From Streptomyces griseoaurantiacus (GTDB taxonomy: Bacteria; Actinomycetota; Actinomycetes; Streptomycetales; Streptomycetaceae): 64,000 nucleotides of DNA. Shown piece after piece: positions 26,343-34,890 of the stretch. The stretch lies in contig BNBP01000002.1 in NCBI GenBank assembly GCA_014656015.1, positions 236,701-300,700 of the forward strand, read 5' to 3'. The notes under the pieces were generated by a model. The model worked only from the letters and a program-made list of their open reading frames with translations. It had not been told where the DNA came from and did no database searches. The stretch's first letter is position 1. Each line of letters opens with the position of its first letter. A program made the position numbers and the translations under genes.

Positions 26343-27179
26343 ATGAACTTCCGCAAGATCACCGCCGCCTCGGCCGCCGTGCTCGCGCTCGCCGTCACCG
26401 CCACCGCCTGCGGTTCGGACGACAAGGACAGCGGCTCCTCCGGTGGCGGCGACAAGGTCAAGGTCGGCATCAAGTTCGACCAGCCCGGTCTCGGCCTGAA
26501 GAAGCCGGACGGAAGCTACGCCGGCTTCGACGTCGACGTCGCCAAGTACGTGGCCAAGGAGCTCGGCTACGACGAGAAGAACATCGAGTTCAAGGAGACG
26601 CCGAGCGCCGACCGCGAGAACGCGCTGCAGCGCGGCGACGTCGACTACATCGTCGCCTCCTACTCGATCACCGACGAGCGCAAGGCGAAGGTCGACTTCG
26701 CCGGCCCCTACCTGCTCGCCCACCAGGACCTGCTGATCCGCGCGGACGACAACATCGCCAAGGGCGCCGACCTCAACGGCAAGAAGCTGTGTTCGGTGAC
26801 CGGTTCGACCTCCGCGCAGAACGTCAAGAAGAGCATCGCTCCGAAGGCCCAGCTGCGGAAGTACGGCACCTACTCCGAGTGCCTCGACGGACTGACCAGC
26901 GGCGCCGTCGACGCCGTCACCACCGACGACTCGATCCTCGCCGGCTACGCCTCGCAGGACCAGTACAAGGGCAAGGTCAAGCTGGCCGGTCTGAAGCTCA
27001 GCAACGAGAACTACGGCATCGGTGTCAAGAAGGGCGACACCAAGATGACCGACAAGATCAACAAGGCGCTCGAGAAGATGGCTTCCGACGGTGCCTGGGA
27101 GAAGGCCGTGAAGGACAACTTCGGCCCGGCGAACTACAAGAACGAGCCCGCCCCGAAGATCGGCAACATCGTCAAGTAG
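26343..27179 (+). CDS. gluB: Glutamate-binding lipoprotein of the ABC importer
   Basis: Extracellular solute-binding protein family 3, 278 residues. Signal sequence with lipobox ATAC and lipidated Cys23. Family features: VGIKFDQPGLGLKKPDG, GFDVDVAKYVAKELG, YIVASYSITDERK, then a substrate-contact region DAVTTDDSILAGYA. AAAGGA seven bases before the ATG. It follows gluA after 252 bp of C-rich sequence with no gene (three CCACTG copies occur just after the gluA stop). Confidence 0.95.
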   Translation: MNFRKITAASAAVLALAVTATACGSDDKDSGSSGGGDKVKVGIKFDQPGLGLKKPDGSYAGFDVDVAKYVAKELGYDEKNIEFKETPSADRENALQRGDVDYIVASYSITDERKAKVDFAGPYLLAHQDLLIRADDNIAKGADLNGKKLCSVTGSTSAQNVKKSIAPKAQLRKYGTYSECLDGLTSGAVDAVTTDDSILAGYASQDQYKGKVKLAGLKLSNENYGIGVKKGDTKMTDKINKALEKMASDGAWEKAVKDNFGPANYKNEPAPKIGNIVK

Positions 27180-27322
27180 GCACTCGTCCTGCGGCAACCG
27201 GTACGGCGAGCAGGCCGGCGTGAAAACGGCAGGTGAGCCAGTACGCATGATGTGCCGCGCCCGCAGCGCGCGGGCGCGGCACATCCCGACATCCCTCGGC
27301 ACTCGTGGAAGCGCGGGAGATC

Positions 27323-27991
27323 GTGTTCGATTTTCTTGAAGGCTACGACGTCCTCGCGGCGTTCTGGGTGACGGTGAAGCTGACCCTCTTCTCCGCCATC
27401 GGCTCGCTGGTATGGGGCACCCTGCTCGCCGGTATGCGGGTCAGTCCCGTCCCGCTCATGCGCGGCTTCGGTACGTTCTATGTGAACACCGTCCGCAACA
27501 TCCCCCTCACCGTCATCATCGTGTTCTCGTCCCTGGGCCTGGCCGACGTCTTCGGCATGACCCTGGGCGCGTCGGACGACTTCGACGCCCTGTCCTTCCG
27601 GCTCTCCATCCTCGGTCTGAGCGCCTACACCGCGGCCTTCGTCTGCGAGGCGCTGCGGTCCGGCATCAACACCGTGCCGATGGGACAGGCGGAAGCGGCC
27701 CGGGCCCTGGGGCTGAGCTTCACCCAGGTCCTGCGGATGATCGTGCTCCCCCAGGCGTTCCGCGCGGTCATCGTGCCGCTCGCCAACGTCCTGATCGCCC
27801 TGACCAAGAACACCACGGTCGCGGCGGCCATCGGCGTGGGCGAGGCCGCCCTGCTGATGAAGGAGATGATCGAGAACGAGGCCGCGACGGTCCTCATCGC
27901 GTTCATCTTCGCCCTCGGCTTCGTGGTCCTCACGCTGCCGATGGGTCTGATCCTCGGTTGGCTCGGCAAGCGCCTGGCGGTGAAGCGATGA
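27323..27991 (+). CDS. gluC: Glutamate ABC transporter permease
   Basis: HisM/ArtQ-type inner-membrane permease, 222 residues from GTG at 27323 (GGGAG upstream, short spacing). An in-frame GTG at 27305 lacks any ribosome site. About five transmembrane segments, with the EAA loop GQAEAARALGLSFTQVLRMIVLPQA. Its stop overlaps the gluD start as ATGA. Confidence 0.93.
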   Translation: MFDFLEGYDVLAAFWVTVKLTLFSAIGSLVWGTLLAGMRVSPVPLMRGFGTFYVNTVRNIPLTVIIVFSSLGLADVFGMTLGASDDFDALSFRLSILGLSAYTAAFVCEALRSGINTVPMGQAEAARALGLSFTQVLRMIVLPQAFRAVIVPLANVLIALTKNTTVAAAIGVGEAALLMKEMIENEAATVLIAFIFALGFVVLTLPMGLILGWLGKRLAVKR

Positions 27992-28920
27992 GTTCCGTCC
28001 TGTACGACACGCCCGGTCCCCGGGCCAAGCAGCGCAACATCCTGTACACCGTCGCCTTCGTGGTCCTCCTGGGCCTGCTGCTGTGGTGGGTCTACCAGCA
28101 GATGGACGACGCCGGGCAGATGGCCTGGGCCAAGTGGAAGCCGTTCACGCTCTCGACGACGTGGACGACGTACCTGCTGCCCGGTCTCGGTGAGACCCTC
28201 AAGGCCGCGGCCCTGGCCATGGTGATCTCACTTCCGCTGGGCGCCCTCTTCGGCATCGCGCGGCTCTCCGACCACAGGTGGGTCCGGGTGCCGGCCGGGG
28301 TGATCGTGGAGTTCTTCCGCTCCATCCCCGTGCTGCTGATGATGGTCTTCGCCAACCAGGTCTACGTGCAGTCCACGGACCTCAGCAGTGAGACCCGCCC
28401 GCTCTACGCGGTCGTCACCGGCCTGGTGCTGTACAACGCCTCGGTGCTCGCGGAGATCGTCCGCGCGGGCATCCTGTCGCTGCCCAAGGGCCAGAGCGAG
28501 GCCTCGCACGCGATCGGTCTGCGCAAGTCGCAGACCATGACGTCGATCCTGCTGCCGCAGGCGGTCACGGTGATGCTGCCGGCGATCGTCAGCCAACTCG
28601 TCGTCATCGTGAAGGACACCGCGCTCGGTGGCGCGATGCTGAACTTCACCGATCTGCTCAACGCCCGCAAGACGGAGGCGGCGTTCTACGCCAACGTCAT
28701 CCCCAGCTTCGTCGTGGTGGGGCTGATCTACATCCTGCTCAACCTGGCCCTCACCACCTTCGCGGGCTGGCTGGAGCGGAGGCTGCGGCGCAGCAAGCGC
28801 GGCACCGGCACGGTGCTGAGTGCCGAGGACGTCGAGGACCTGAACTCGACCGACACCGGTGCCGTGGTCGGCGCCGGGGCCGGGGCCGGTGGTCCCGCCG
28901 ACGACGTCGGCAAGAGGTGA
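27988..28920 (+). CDS. gluD: Glutamate ABC transporter permease
   Basis: Second permease, 310 residues, translationally coupled to gluC by a 4-base ATGA overlap. Membrane core with EAA loop GQSEASHAIGLRKSQTMTSI. It is longer than gluC through a charged, Gly/Ala-rich cytoplasmic tail (VEDLNSTDTGAVVGAGAGAG). Pairs with GluC as a heterodimeric channel. Last gene before the 28941 terminator. Confidence 0.94.
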   Translation: MSSVLYDTPGPRAKQRNILYTVAFVVLLGLLLWWVYQQMDDAGQMAWAKWKPFTLSTTWTTYLLPGLGETLKAAALAMVISLPLGALFGIARLSDHRWVRVPAGVIVEFFRSIPVLLMMVFANQVYVQSTDLSSETRPLYAVVTGLVLYNASVLAEIVRAGILSLPKGQSEASHAIGLRKSQTMTSILLPQAVTVMLPAIVSQLVVIVKDTALGGAMLNFTDLLNARKTEAAFYANVIPSFVVVGLIYILLNLALTTFAGWLERRLRRSKRGTGTVLSAEDVEDLNSTDTGAVVGAGAGAGGPADDVGKR

Positions 28921-28940
28921 CGAGCGGTCACCTTCCGTGA

Positions 28941-28972
28941 ACGAGGCCCGCCGGGGAACCGGCGGGCCTCGT
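28941..28972 (+). terminator. gluABCD terminator
   Basis: Perfect 14-bp stem (28941-28954 with 28959-28972), GGAA tetraloop, 20 nt after the gluD stop. Confidence 0.88.
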
Positions 28973-29140
28973 CGCGCGTTTGCACGGTGACTCTGACCCA
29001 CTTGGCGGGCACGTCCGAACCCGCGATGATCAAGGCCGACTCGGTCGCTTGACGCGGACAGCGGCAATGGGTTGCATACGTTCTGTGATCGTGCACCCCG
29101 CTCCACCTGCCTGTTCCCGTCCGTTCCCGAGGACTTCGTC

Positions 29141-30922
29141 ATGGGCGGGGGGCGCCGCGTCGTGGACCCGGTGATCATCGTCGGTGCGGGGCCCGTGGGG
29201 CTGACGCTGGCACTCGCGCTGGCCCGCCAGGAGGTCCCCTCCGTGGTCCTCGACGACGGCCCGGGCAAGGACGAGTCCCGGCTCGCCCGCACCGCCGTGC
29301 TGCGCGAGGACACCACCGCTCTCGTCGAACGGCTGACCGGTGCACCGCTCGACGGGGCGGGCGTCCACTGGACCGGCTGGCGGTCCATGCGGCGCAGGCA
29401 GGTGGTGCGTCACCTGGTGTTCGACGGCGCGGCGGGCGAGGCGCTCGACGGCGGCGACGGGAGCGGCGGCTACGGCCTCGGCGTGGGCGGTGGCTACGGC
29501 CTCGGCGCGGGCGGCGGTTCCGTTCCCGGCGCGGGAGGCGCGGGCACCGGGCGCGGGAGTGCGGCCGAGGGAGCCGTCGGCCCCGAGGGCGCGGACGCCG
29601 GTCCCGCGCCCCTGCACATCGCCCAGCACGTCCTGACCGGCCTCCTGCGGGCGGCCCTCGCCCGGGAACCGCTGGTGAAGGTCGCGGTGGAGAGCCGGCT
29701 CGACGGCGTCGAACAGGACTCCTCCGGGGTCACCGCCCACACACGAGGCCCCAAGGGCACCTGGTGGCGCGGGAGTTACCTGGTCGGCTGCGACGGCCCC
29801 CGTTCCACCGTCCGCAAGCTCCAGGACATCCGCTTCCCGGGCCGCACGGCCGTCGAACGGTACGCCGTCGCCGCCCTGCGCACCGAACTTCCCTGGGACG
29901 GCGAGGCGTTGCTGCACCGTCTGCCGCCGTGGCGCACCTCGGGCCCCTCGGCCGGCGAGGTCACCGCACGGCCGCTCCCCGAGGGGGTGTGGCGGCTGGA
30001 CTGGCTGCTGCCCCCCGGCAAGGACCTCGTGACACCGGAACTGCTCGTCGGCCGCGTCCGCGAGACCCTCACCGGCTGGACGGGGAACGCGACACCGGCG
30101 TACGAACTCCTGGACACCGGCGTGCACACCGTGCACCACCGGCTCGCACGCCGCTGGCGCGCCGGCCGCGTCTTCCTCGCGGGCGACTCCGCGCACCTCC
30201 TCGGCGCGCTCGGCACGCAGGGGCTGGACGAGGGGCTGCGGGACACGGACAACCTCGCCTGGAAGCTGGCGGCGGCCTGGCACCAGCCGCAGGGCGGGCG
30301 GGACGCCCTGCTCGACAGCTACCAGGAGGAACGGCGCGCGGTGGTCTCCGCCCGGCTGCGCGCCGCCGACCAGATGCTGCCGGTGGTGCGCGGCGGACGC
30401 GGCCTGCGCTCCTACGTCCCCGGATCGGCGCGCGGCCACGACACGCTCCTCGCCGAGGGCCACCTGGGGCAGGGCCCGCTGGGAGGTCCCGGCACGTACG
30501 CCGATTCGCCCCTGGCCGCGCCCGAGGAGGAGGCGACGGTGCCGGTGGCCACCCCGCCGGGGGCGCCGGTGGCCGACGTCACGGTGACGGCGGAGGACGG
30601 CACGTTCGTGCGGCTGCGGGACCGGCTGGGACGCGGGGCGCTGCTGGTGGTGCTGGTCGCCCCGGGCACCGGGGTGTGGGCGCGGCGGCACTGGATGTCG
30701 GCCGGGATCATGCCCCGGCTCGCGGCGGCCGTGACGGCGCTGCCCCACCCCGCGGAGCTGCTGGTCACGGAGGGCTACCCGGGCGCCGCCCCCCACACGG
30801 TCCTGCTGATCCGCCCGGACGGCCACCTGGTCACCGCCCAGGCGGGCGTCCACCCCGCCGCGCTGTACACGGCCACGGCGGCGGCACTGGCGGCGCGGGA
30901 ACCCACCGCGCACACCTCCTGA
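29141..30922 (+). CDS. FAD-dependent monooxygenase (aromatic hydroxylase family)
   Basis: PHBH/UbiH-type flavoprotein hydroxylase, 593 residues, substrate unknown. FAD motifs: VIIVGAGPVGLTLALALA near the start, DG motif VGCDGPRSTVRKL, and GD motif VFLAGDSAHLLGALGTQGLDEG. A C-terminal thioredoxin-like domain with ARRHW is typical of the larger family members. The ATG at 29141 follows GAGGA with eight-base spacing. A Gly/Ala-rich insertion of about 45 residues (about 108-150) interrupts the first part of the fold. A TTGACG near 29049 could belong to its promoter. Monocistronic by context. Confidence 0.88.
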   Translation: MGGGRRVVDPVIIVGAGPVGLTLALALARQEVPSVVLDDGPGKDESRLARTAVLREDTTALVERLTGAPLDGAGVHWTGWRSMRRRQVVRHLVFDGAAGEALDGGDGSGGYGLGVGGGYGLGAGGGSVPGAGGAGTGRGSAAEGAVGPEGADAGPAPLHIAQHVLTGLLRAALAREPLVKVAVESRLDGVEQDSSGVTAHTRGPKGTWWRGSYLVGCDGPRSTVRKLQDIRFPGRTAVERYAVAALRTELPWDGEALLHRLPPWRTSGPSAGEVTARPLPEGVWRLDWLLPPGKDLVTPELLVGRVRETLTGWTGNATPAYELLDTGVHTVHHRLARRWRAGRVFLAGDSAHLLGALGTQGLDEGLRDTDNLAWKLAAAWHQPQGGRDALLDSYQEERRAVVSARLRAADQMLPVVRGGRGLRSYVPGSARGHDTLLAEGHLGQGPLGGPGTYADSPLAAPEEEATVPVATPPGAPVADVTVTAEDGTFVRLRDRLGRGALLVVLVAPGTGVWARRHWMSAGIMPRLAAAVTALPHPAELLVTEGYPGAAPHTVLLIRPDGHLVTAQAGVHPAALYTATAAALAAREPTAHTS

Positions 30923-30966
30923 CGGCGGGGGTGCAACACGCCCGAAACAACACTCCCGCCCCGGAA

Positions 30967-30995
30967 TTGACCACTCGCCGCCCCCGTGGTCTACT
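30967..30995 (+). promoter_or_regulatory. Promoter of a leaderless leader-peptide transcript
   Basis: TTGACC at 30967-30972, 17-bp spacer, TCTACT at 30990-30995, with the leader ATG starting 7 bases later at 31003. Transcription would start on or next to the ATG. Confidence 0.65.
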
Positions 30996-31002
30996 CCCGA
31001 CC

Positions 31003-31089
31003 ATGACCGACACCTGCGTACACCTCTGGCGGAGGGTCCACATGGACCTCGTCCGCTACGCAGGCTGCGTATGTAGCCCGTCCTGCTGA
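31003..31089 (+). CDS. Cys-rich leader peptide upstream of cysteine dioxygenase
   Basis: 28-residue ORF beginning MTDTCVHLWRRVHMDLVRY and ending in a Cys cluster: Cys at 5, 22, 24 and 28. The RRVHMDLVR core is the hallmark of the actinobacterial putative leader peptides placed ahead of sulfur genes. The family includes polycysteine leaderless ORFs shown in mycobacteria to act as cysteine-responsive attenuators. It sits right after a good promoter with no room for an SD. A GGCCGG/CCGGCC hairpin follows and the dioxygenase starts 129 bp downstream. The peptide probably acts in cis by ribosome stalling at its Cys codons. Confidence 0.8.
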   Translation: MTDTCVHLWRRVHMDLVRYAGCVCSPSC

Positions 31090-31102
31090 ACCCCTTTTCC
31101 CC

Positions 31103-31119
31103 GGCCGGTCTTTCCGGCC
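31103..31119 (+). promoter_or_regulatory. Hairpin in the leader between Cys peptide and cysteine dioxygenase
   Basis: ggccgg (31103-31108) pairs with ccggcc (31114-31119) across a 5-nt loop, 14 bases after the leader stop. A candidate attenuator stem. I could not work out a competing fold by eye. Confidence 0.45.
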
Positions 31120-31218
31120 CCCAGGTTCATCTCCGGCTCTCCGCCCCCGCGCACGCATGCCCATGTACGGCCGCCGCGTGGCGCGGAGAAGCCACGGACG
31201 ACTCAGGACGGTCTCCCG

Positions 31219-31806
31219 ATGTCTGCAACGCCTTCCGCGACCCCTTCCGCGACCCCTTACGTTTCCGCCGGCCACGACGGCTCCGCCCACCCCGCCGATG
31301 GCCGGCCCGGCACCGCCCCCACCCAGGCCGAACTCCTCGACTTCGTCCGCCGCACCGCCGCCGACGCGGAGCTTGTCGATTCCCTCCCGCTCGACCCGGA
31401 GGGCCGGACCTGGATCCGTCTCGACGGCCCCGGCGGCAGCGAGGCCTGGCTGATCGGCTGGCCCCCCGGCACCGGCACCGGCTGGCACGACCACGCCGAT
31501 TCGGTCGGCGCCTTCCTCACCGCTCGCGGCGAACTGAAGGAGCACGCGCTCGCTGCCCGGCTGCCCACCGACGGCTGGAAGACCCTCGAACTGACAGAGG
31601 GCGTCGACCGGGAGCGCCGGCTGCCGGCGGGCGAGGGTCGCGCCTTCGGCCGCCACCACGTGCACGAGGTGCTCAACGAGTCCATCGAGGCGCACGCCGT
31701 CTCCGTGCACGCCTACTACCCGCCCCTGCCGCGCATCCGCCGCTACTCCCGCTCGGGCCACGTACTGCGCCTGGAGCAGGTCGAGAGCCCGGAGGACTGG
31801 CAGTGA
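31219..31806 (+). CDS. Cysteine dioxygenase family protein
   Basis: Non-heme iron cupin that would oxidise cysteine to cysteine sulfinate, the first step of cysteine breakdown. 195 residues. Metal ligands are suggested by His90 and His92 (GWHDHADSVGAF) and His149 (HHVHEVLN), in the usual CDO spacing. The N-terminus has three SATPSATP-type repeats. ATG at 31219 with AGGA ten bases upstream. Its TGA overlaps the rhodanese GTG. 3-Mercaptopropionate dioxygenase is the alternative substrate class. Confidence 0.85.
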   Translation: MSATPSATPSATPYVSAGHDGSAHPADGRPGTAPTQAELLDFVRRTAADAELVDSLPLDPEGRTWIRLDGPGGSEAWLIGWPPGTGTGWHDHADSVGAFLTARGELKEHALAARLPTDGWKTLELTEGVDRERRLPAGEGRAFGRHHVHEVLNESIEAHAVSVHAYYPPLPRIRRYSRSGHVLRLEQVESPEDWQ

Positions 31807-32264
31807 CCTCTCGCCCCGGACCTCACCGCCCCCGACCTCCGCGGAGCGTGGAGGAGTTGCTGGAACAGGTCCGCGCCGGGCTCGACCGCCTCGGGCCCCG
31901 GCAGGCCCACGAGGCGGCGCGGAACGAGGGCGCCCTGCTGGTGGACATCCGGTACGCCGCCCTGCGCGACCGCGACGGCCTCATCCCGGGCGCCGCAGTG
32001 GTCGAGCGCAACGAACTGGAGTGGCGCCTCGACCCGAACGGCAGCCACCGCATCCCCGAGGTCACCGGCCACGACCTGCGGGTGATCGTCGTGTGCAACG
32101 AGGGGTACGCCTCCAGCCTGGCCGCCGCGTCGCTGCGGCAACTGGGCCTGCACCGGGCCACCGACCTGACGGGCGGCTTCCAGGCGTGGCGCGCCGAGGG
32201 CCTGCCGGTGACGTTCGAGCCGGGACGTCCCCCGACGGCGCCGATGCCCCCCACGTCCGGCTGA
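31803..32264 (+). CDS. Rhodanese-like sulfurtransferase
   Basis: Single rhodanese domain, 153 residues, with catalytic Cys98 (VVCNEGYASS) and the LVDIRYAALRDRDGLIPGA N-terminal signature. The active-site loop CNEGYASS is characteristic of actinobacterial rhodaneses beside cysteine dioxygenase. Coupled to it by a 4-base GTGA overlap, so it likely handles sulfane sulfur from cysteine turnover. Confidence 0.88.
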   Translation: MTSRPGPHRPRPPRSVEELLEQVRAGLDRLGPRQAHEAARNEGALLVDIRYAALRDRDGLIPGAAVVERNELEWRLDPNGSHRIPEVTGHDLRVIVVCNEGYASSLAAASLRQLGLHRATDLTGGFQAWRAEGLPVTFEPGRPPTAPMPPTSG

Positions 32265-32298
32265 GGCGGAACGGCCTTTGGTCCCTCCGGTGCCCGCG

Positions 32299-32325
32299 CC
32301 CGGTCCCACCACGAGAGGGACCGGG
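32299..32325. terminator. Terminator between rhodanese and recX
   Basis: Perfect 9-bp stem cccggtccc/gggaccggg with a 9-nt loop, in the 155-bp gap between convergent genes. Confidence 0.6.
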
Positions 32326-32419
32326 ACAGGCGGGTGCCGGTGGGGCGGGCCGGGCGGCCGGCGAGGGGAGACGCCGGGCCGGAACCCGCGGCAGCGGGCC
32401 TCCCTCGCCTCTATCCCCC

Positions 32420-33232
32420 TCAATCCCTCTCGAACTCCAGATCCTCCGTGTCCTCCCCCTCCTCCTCCAGCGCCCGCCGGACCACTCGCAGGGCCATGCC
32501 CTCGGGATAGCCCTTGCGGGCCAGCATCCCGGCGAGGCGGCGCAGCCGCTTCTCGCGGTCGAGCCCGCGCGTCGCCCGGAGCTTGCGGGCGACCAGTTCC
32601 CGCGCCGTCTCCTCCTCCTGCTCGGCGTCGAGCTGCCCCACGGCCTCGTCGATCAGCGTCGGGTCGACGCCCTTCGTCCGCAGCTCCCGGGCGAGCGCCC
32701 GCCGGGCCAGCCCCCGGCCGTGGTGCCGGGACTCCACCCAGGCGTCCGCGAACGCCCCGTCGTCGATCAGACCGACCTCGGCGAACCGGTCGAGCACGCC
32801 CTGGGCCACGTCGTCCGGGATCTCCCGTTTGCGCAGGGCGTCCGCGAGCTGCTTCCGCGTGCGCGGGGTCCCGGTGAGCAGGCGCAGGCATATCGCCCGC
32901 GCCCGCTCCACCGGGTCCCCCGGGTGCTCCTCCTGCTCGGCCCTCGACGAGGCGGAGGAGCCCCCGTCCTGTGCGGCGCCGGTTCCCTCACCGAAACCGC
33001 GCCGCCGTCCTCGGCCCCGTCCCGCGTACGCGCCCCCGGCGCGGCGTGCGCCGCCGCGCCGTGTGCCGCCCTCGCCGGTCCCGTCTCCCGGCCTCCCGTA
33101 GGCGCCGTACGGGCGCTCCTCGCGTCCCCCGTCTCCTTCCGCGCCGGCCCGGCCGCCGGCGTCACCGCTCCCCCGACCGGAGGGGGCGGGGGGCTCGTGG
33201 GTGTGCTCGGCCCACTCGGTGCGTCGTGTCAT
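32420..33232 (-). CDS. recX: Regulatory protein RecX
   Basis: Negative regulator that binds RecA filaments. 270 residues. The RecX triple-helix repeats occupy about 105-265 (RARAICLRLLTGTPRTRKQLADAL, DRFAEVGLIDDGAFADAWV, ARKLRATRGLDREKRLRRLAGML). The first 100 residues are Gly/Arg/Ala-rich and disordered, giving a protein far longer than the roughly 150-190 residues common elsewhere. ATG at 33232, 6 bp after the recA stop, so cotranscribed with recA. Confidence 0.93.
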   Translation of the reverse strand: MTRRTEWAEHTHEPPAPSGRGSGDAGGRAGAEGDGGREERPYGAYGRPGDGTGEGGTRRGGARRAGGAYAGRGRGRRRGFGEGTGAAQDGGSSASSRAEQEEHPGDPVERARAICLRLLTGTPRTRKQLADALRKREIPDDVAQGVLDRFAEVGLIDDGAFADAWVESRHHGRGLARRALARELRTKGVDPTLIDEAVGQLDAEQEEETARELVARKLRATRGLDREKRLRRLAGMLARKGYPEGMALRVVRRALEEEGEDTEDLEFERD

Positions 33233-33238
33233 GCTCCG

Positions 33239-34360
33239 CTACTTCGCCGCCGCGGCCTTCGCCTTGGTGGCCTTGGCCGCCGGTGCGGGCACCGCCTTGG
33301 CGTCCGCCGCGGGAGCCGCCGCGGCCGCGTCCGTGCCCGGCTCGGCGGGGGCGGGCTCCGCCGGACGGACACCGACGCCCAGCTTCTCCTTGATCTTCCT
33401 CTCGATCTCGTTGGCGAGGTCGGGGTTGTCCTTCAGGAAGTTGCGGGCGTTCTCCTTGCCCTGGCCGAGCTGGTCGCCCTCGTACGTGTACCAGGCGCCG
33501 GCCTTACGGACGAAGCCGTGCTCCACGCCCATGTCGATCAGGCCGCCCTCGCGGCTGATGCCGTGGCCGTAGAGGATGTCGAACTCGGCCTGCTTGAAGG
33601 GCGGCGCGACCTTGTTCTTGACGACCTTGCAGCGAGTGCGGTTGCCGACCGCGTCCGTGCCGTCCTTCAGCGTCTCGATGCGGCGGATGTCGATGCGCAC
33701 CGAGGCGTAGAACTTCAGCGCCCGGCCACCGGTCGTGGTCTCGGGTGAGCCGAACATCACACCGATCTTCTCGCGGAGCTGGTTGATGAAGATGGCGGTG
33801 GTCTTGGACTGGTTGAGCGCGCTGGTGATCTTCCGCAGGGCCTGGCTCATCAGACGGGCCTGCAGACCCACGTGGCTGTCGCCCATCTCGCCCTCGATCT
33901 CCGCGCGCGGGACGAGCGCGGCGACGGAGTCGATGACGATGAGGTCGAGGGCGCCGGAGCGGACCAGCATGTCCACGATCTCCAGGGCCTGCTCGCCGTT
34001 GTCCGGCTGGGAGAGGATCAGGTTGTCGATGTCGACGCCCAGCTTCTTCGCGTACTCGGGGTCGAGCGCGTGCTCGGCGTCCACGAACGCGACCTGGCCG
34101 CCGGCCTTCTGCGCGTTCGCCACGGCGTGCAGGGTGAGGGTCGTCTTGCCGGAGGACTCCGGGCCGTAGATCTCTACCACTCGGCCGCGCGGCAGGCCAC
34201 CGACGCCGAGGGCCACGTCCAGCGCGGTGGATCCGGTCGGGATGACCTCGATGGGCTCGTTCGTCCGGTCACCCATGCGCATGACCGCGCCCTTGCCGAA
34301 TTGCCGTTCAATCTGTGCGAGCGCGGCGTCGAGCGCCTTCTCGCGGTCGGTTCCTGCCAT
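33239..34360 (-). CDS. recA: Recombinase RecA
   Basis: Homologous recombination and SOS coprotease, 373 residues. P-loop [38 protein letters not shown] with loop L1, loop L2 within [28 protein letters not shown], and an Ala/Pro/Lys-rich C-terminal tail. The ATG at 34360 with GGTGGA five bases upstream gives the canonical [14 protein letters not shown] start. A LexA box lies about 165 bp upstream. Followed by recX. Confidence 0.98.
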   Translation of the reverse strand: MAGTDREKALDAALAQIERQFGKGAVMRMGDRTNEPIEVIPTGSTALDVALGVGGLPRGRVVEIYGPESSGKTTLTLHAVANAQKAGGQVAFVDAEHALDPEYAKKLGVDIDNLILSQPDNGEQALEIVDMLVRSGALDLIVIDSVAALVPRAEIEGEMGDSHVGLQARLMSQALRKITSALNQSKTTAIFINQLREKIGVMFGSPETTTGGRALKFYASVRIDIRRIETLKDGTDAVGNRTRCKVVKNKVAPPFKQAEFDILYGHGISREGGLIDMGVEHGFVRKAGAWYTYEGDQLGQGKENARNFLKDNPDLANEIERKIKEKLGVGVRPAEPAPAEPGTDAAAAAPAADAKAVPAPAAKATKAKAAAAK

Positions 34361-34890
34361 GGGTTCCACCCGGTTCGTTTGTGTCGATCGCTTCACGTCA
34401 AAGACGCTAACGCCTGCCACTGACAATGCGCCTCGACGCCCTCCGGCCTGTGGATAACTCGGGCACTTCGCCGCGAATCACACGGACGTTCCCTCCACCG
34501 AGCGTTCCGCCGGAGCTCCCATATGAACGGATGTTCGATTTTCGTGTCAAGCGGGCCACGCGGCACCGGTGTCACGTCGGTGCCATGCCGGTGCCCCCGT
34601 CAGCCGGAGGCCATTCCTCGGGCTGCCGGGCCACTCCTCCGCCGCCGCGGCCTCGCTCGGGGTCCAGGCCGTACGCGGCCGGCCGTCCGAGCAGCTCACG
34701 GCGGGAGGCCCGGACGAGGCGCCCTCCGGTGAAGCGCTCGTCGTCGGTCACCGCCGCCACGCACAGGGCCTCGGCCGGCGGCGGGGACCCGATCCACGGC
34801 GGGGCGGCCTCCCCTCTACTCCCCCGGACGTACGGTCGCCGCCTTCGGCCGGAGGACGACCGGGCGGCGTCCCGCCACGAGGCTGGTGGC
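34361..34890. other. 530-bp region between divergent recA and a membrane-protein gene
   Basis: It holds the recA leader and LexA box (34524-34537). The remaining 350 bp toward the membrane-protein gene shows no gene I can support. The minus-strand reading of about 100 codons there is discussed among the rejected items. Confidence 0.4.
34524..34537 (-). promoter_or_regulatory. LexA (SOS) box upstream of recA
   Basis: TGAACGGATGTTCG contains the perfect GAAC-N4-GTTC core of the Gram-positive SOS box (CGAAC-N4-GTTCG), one base off the consensus at the first position. It lies 164 bp upstream of the recA ATG. Confidence 0.85.
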
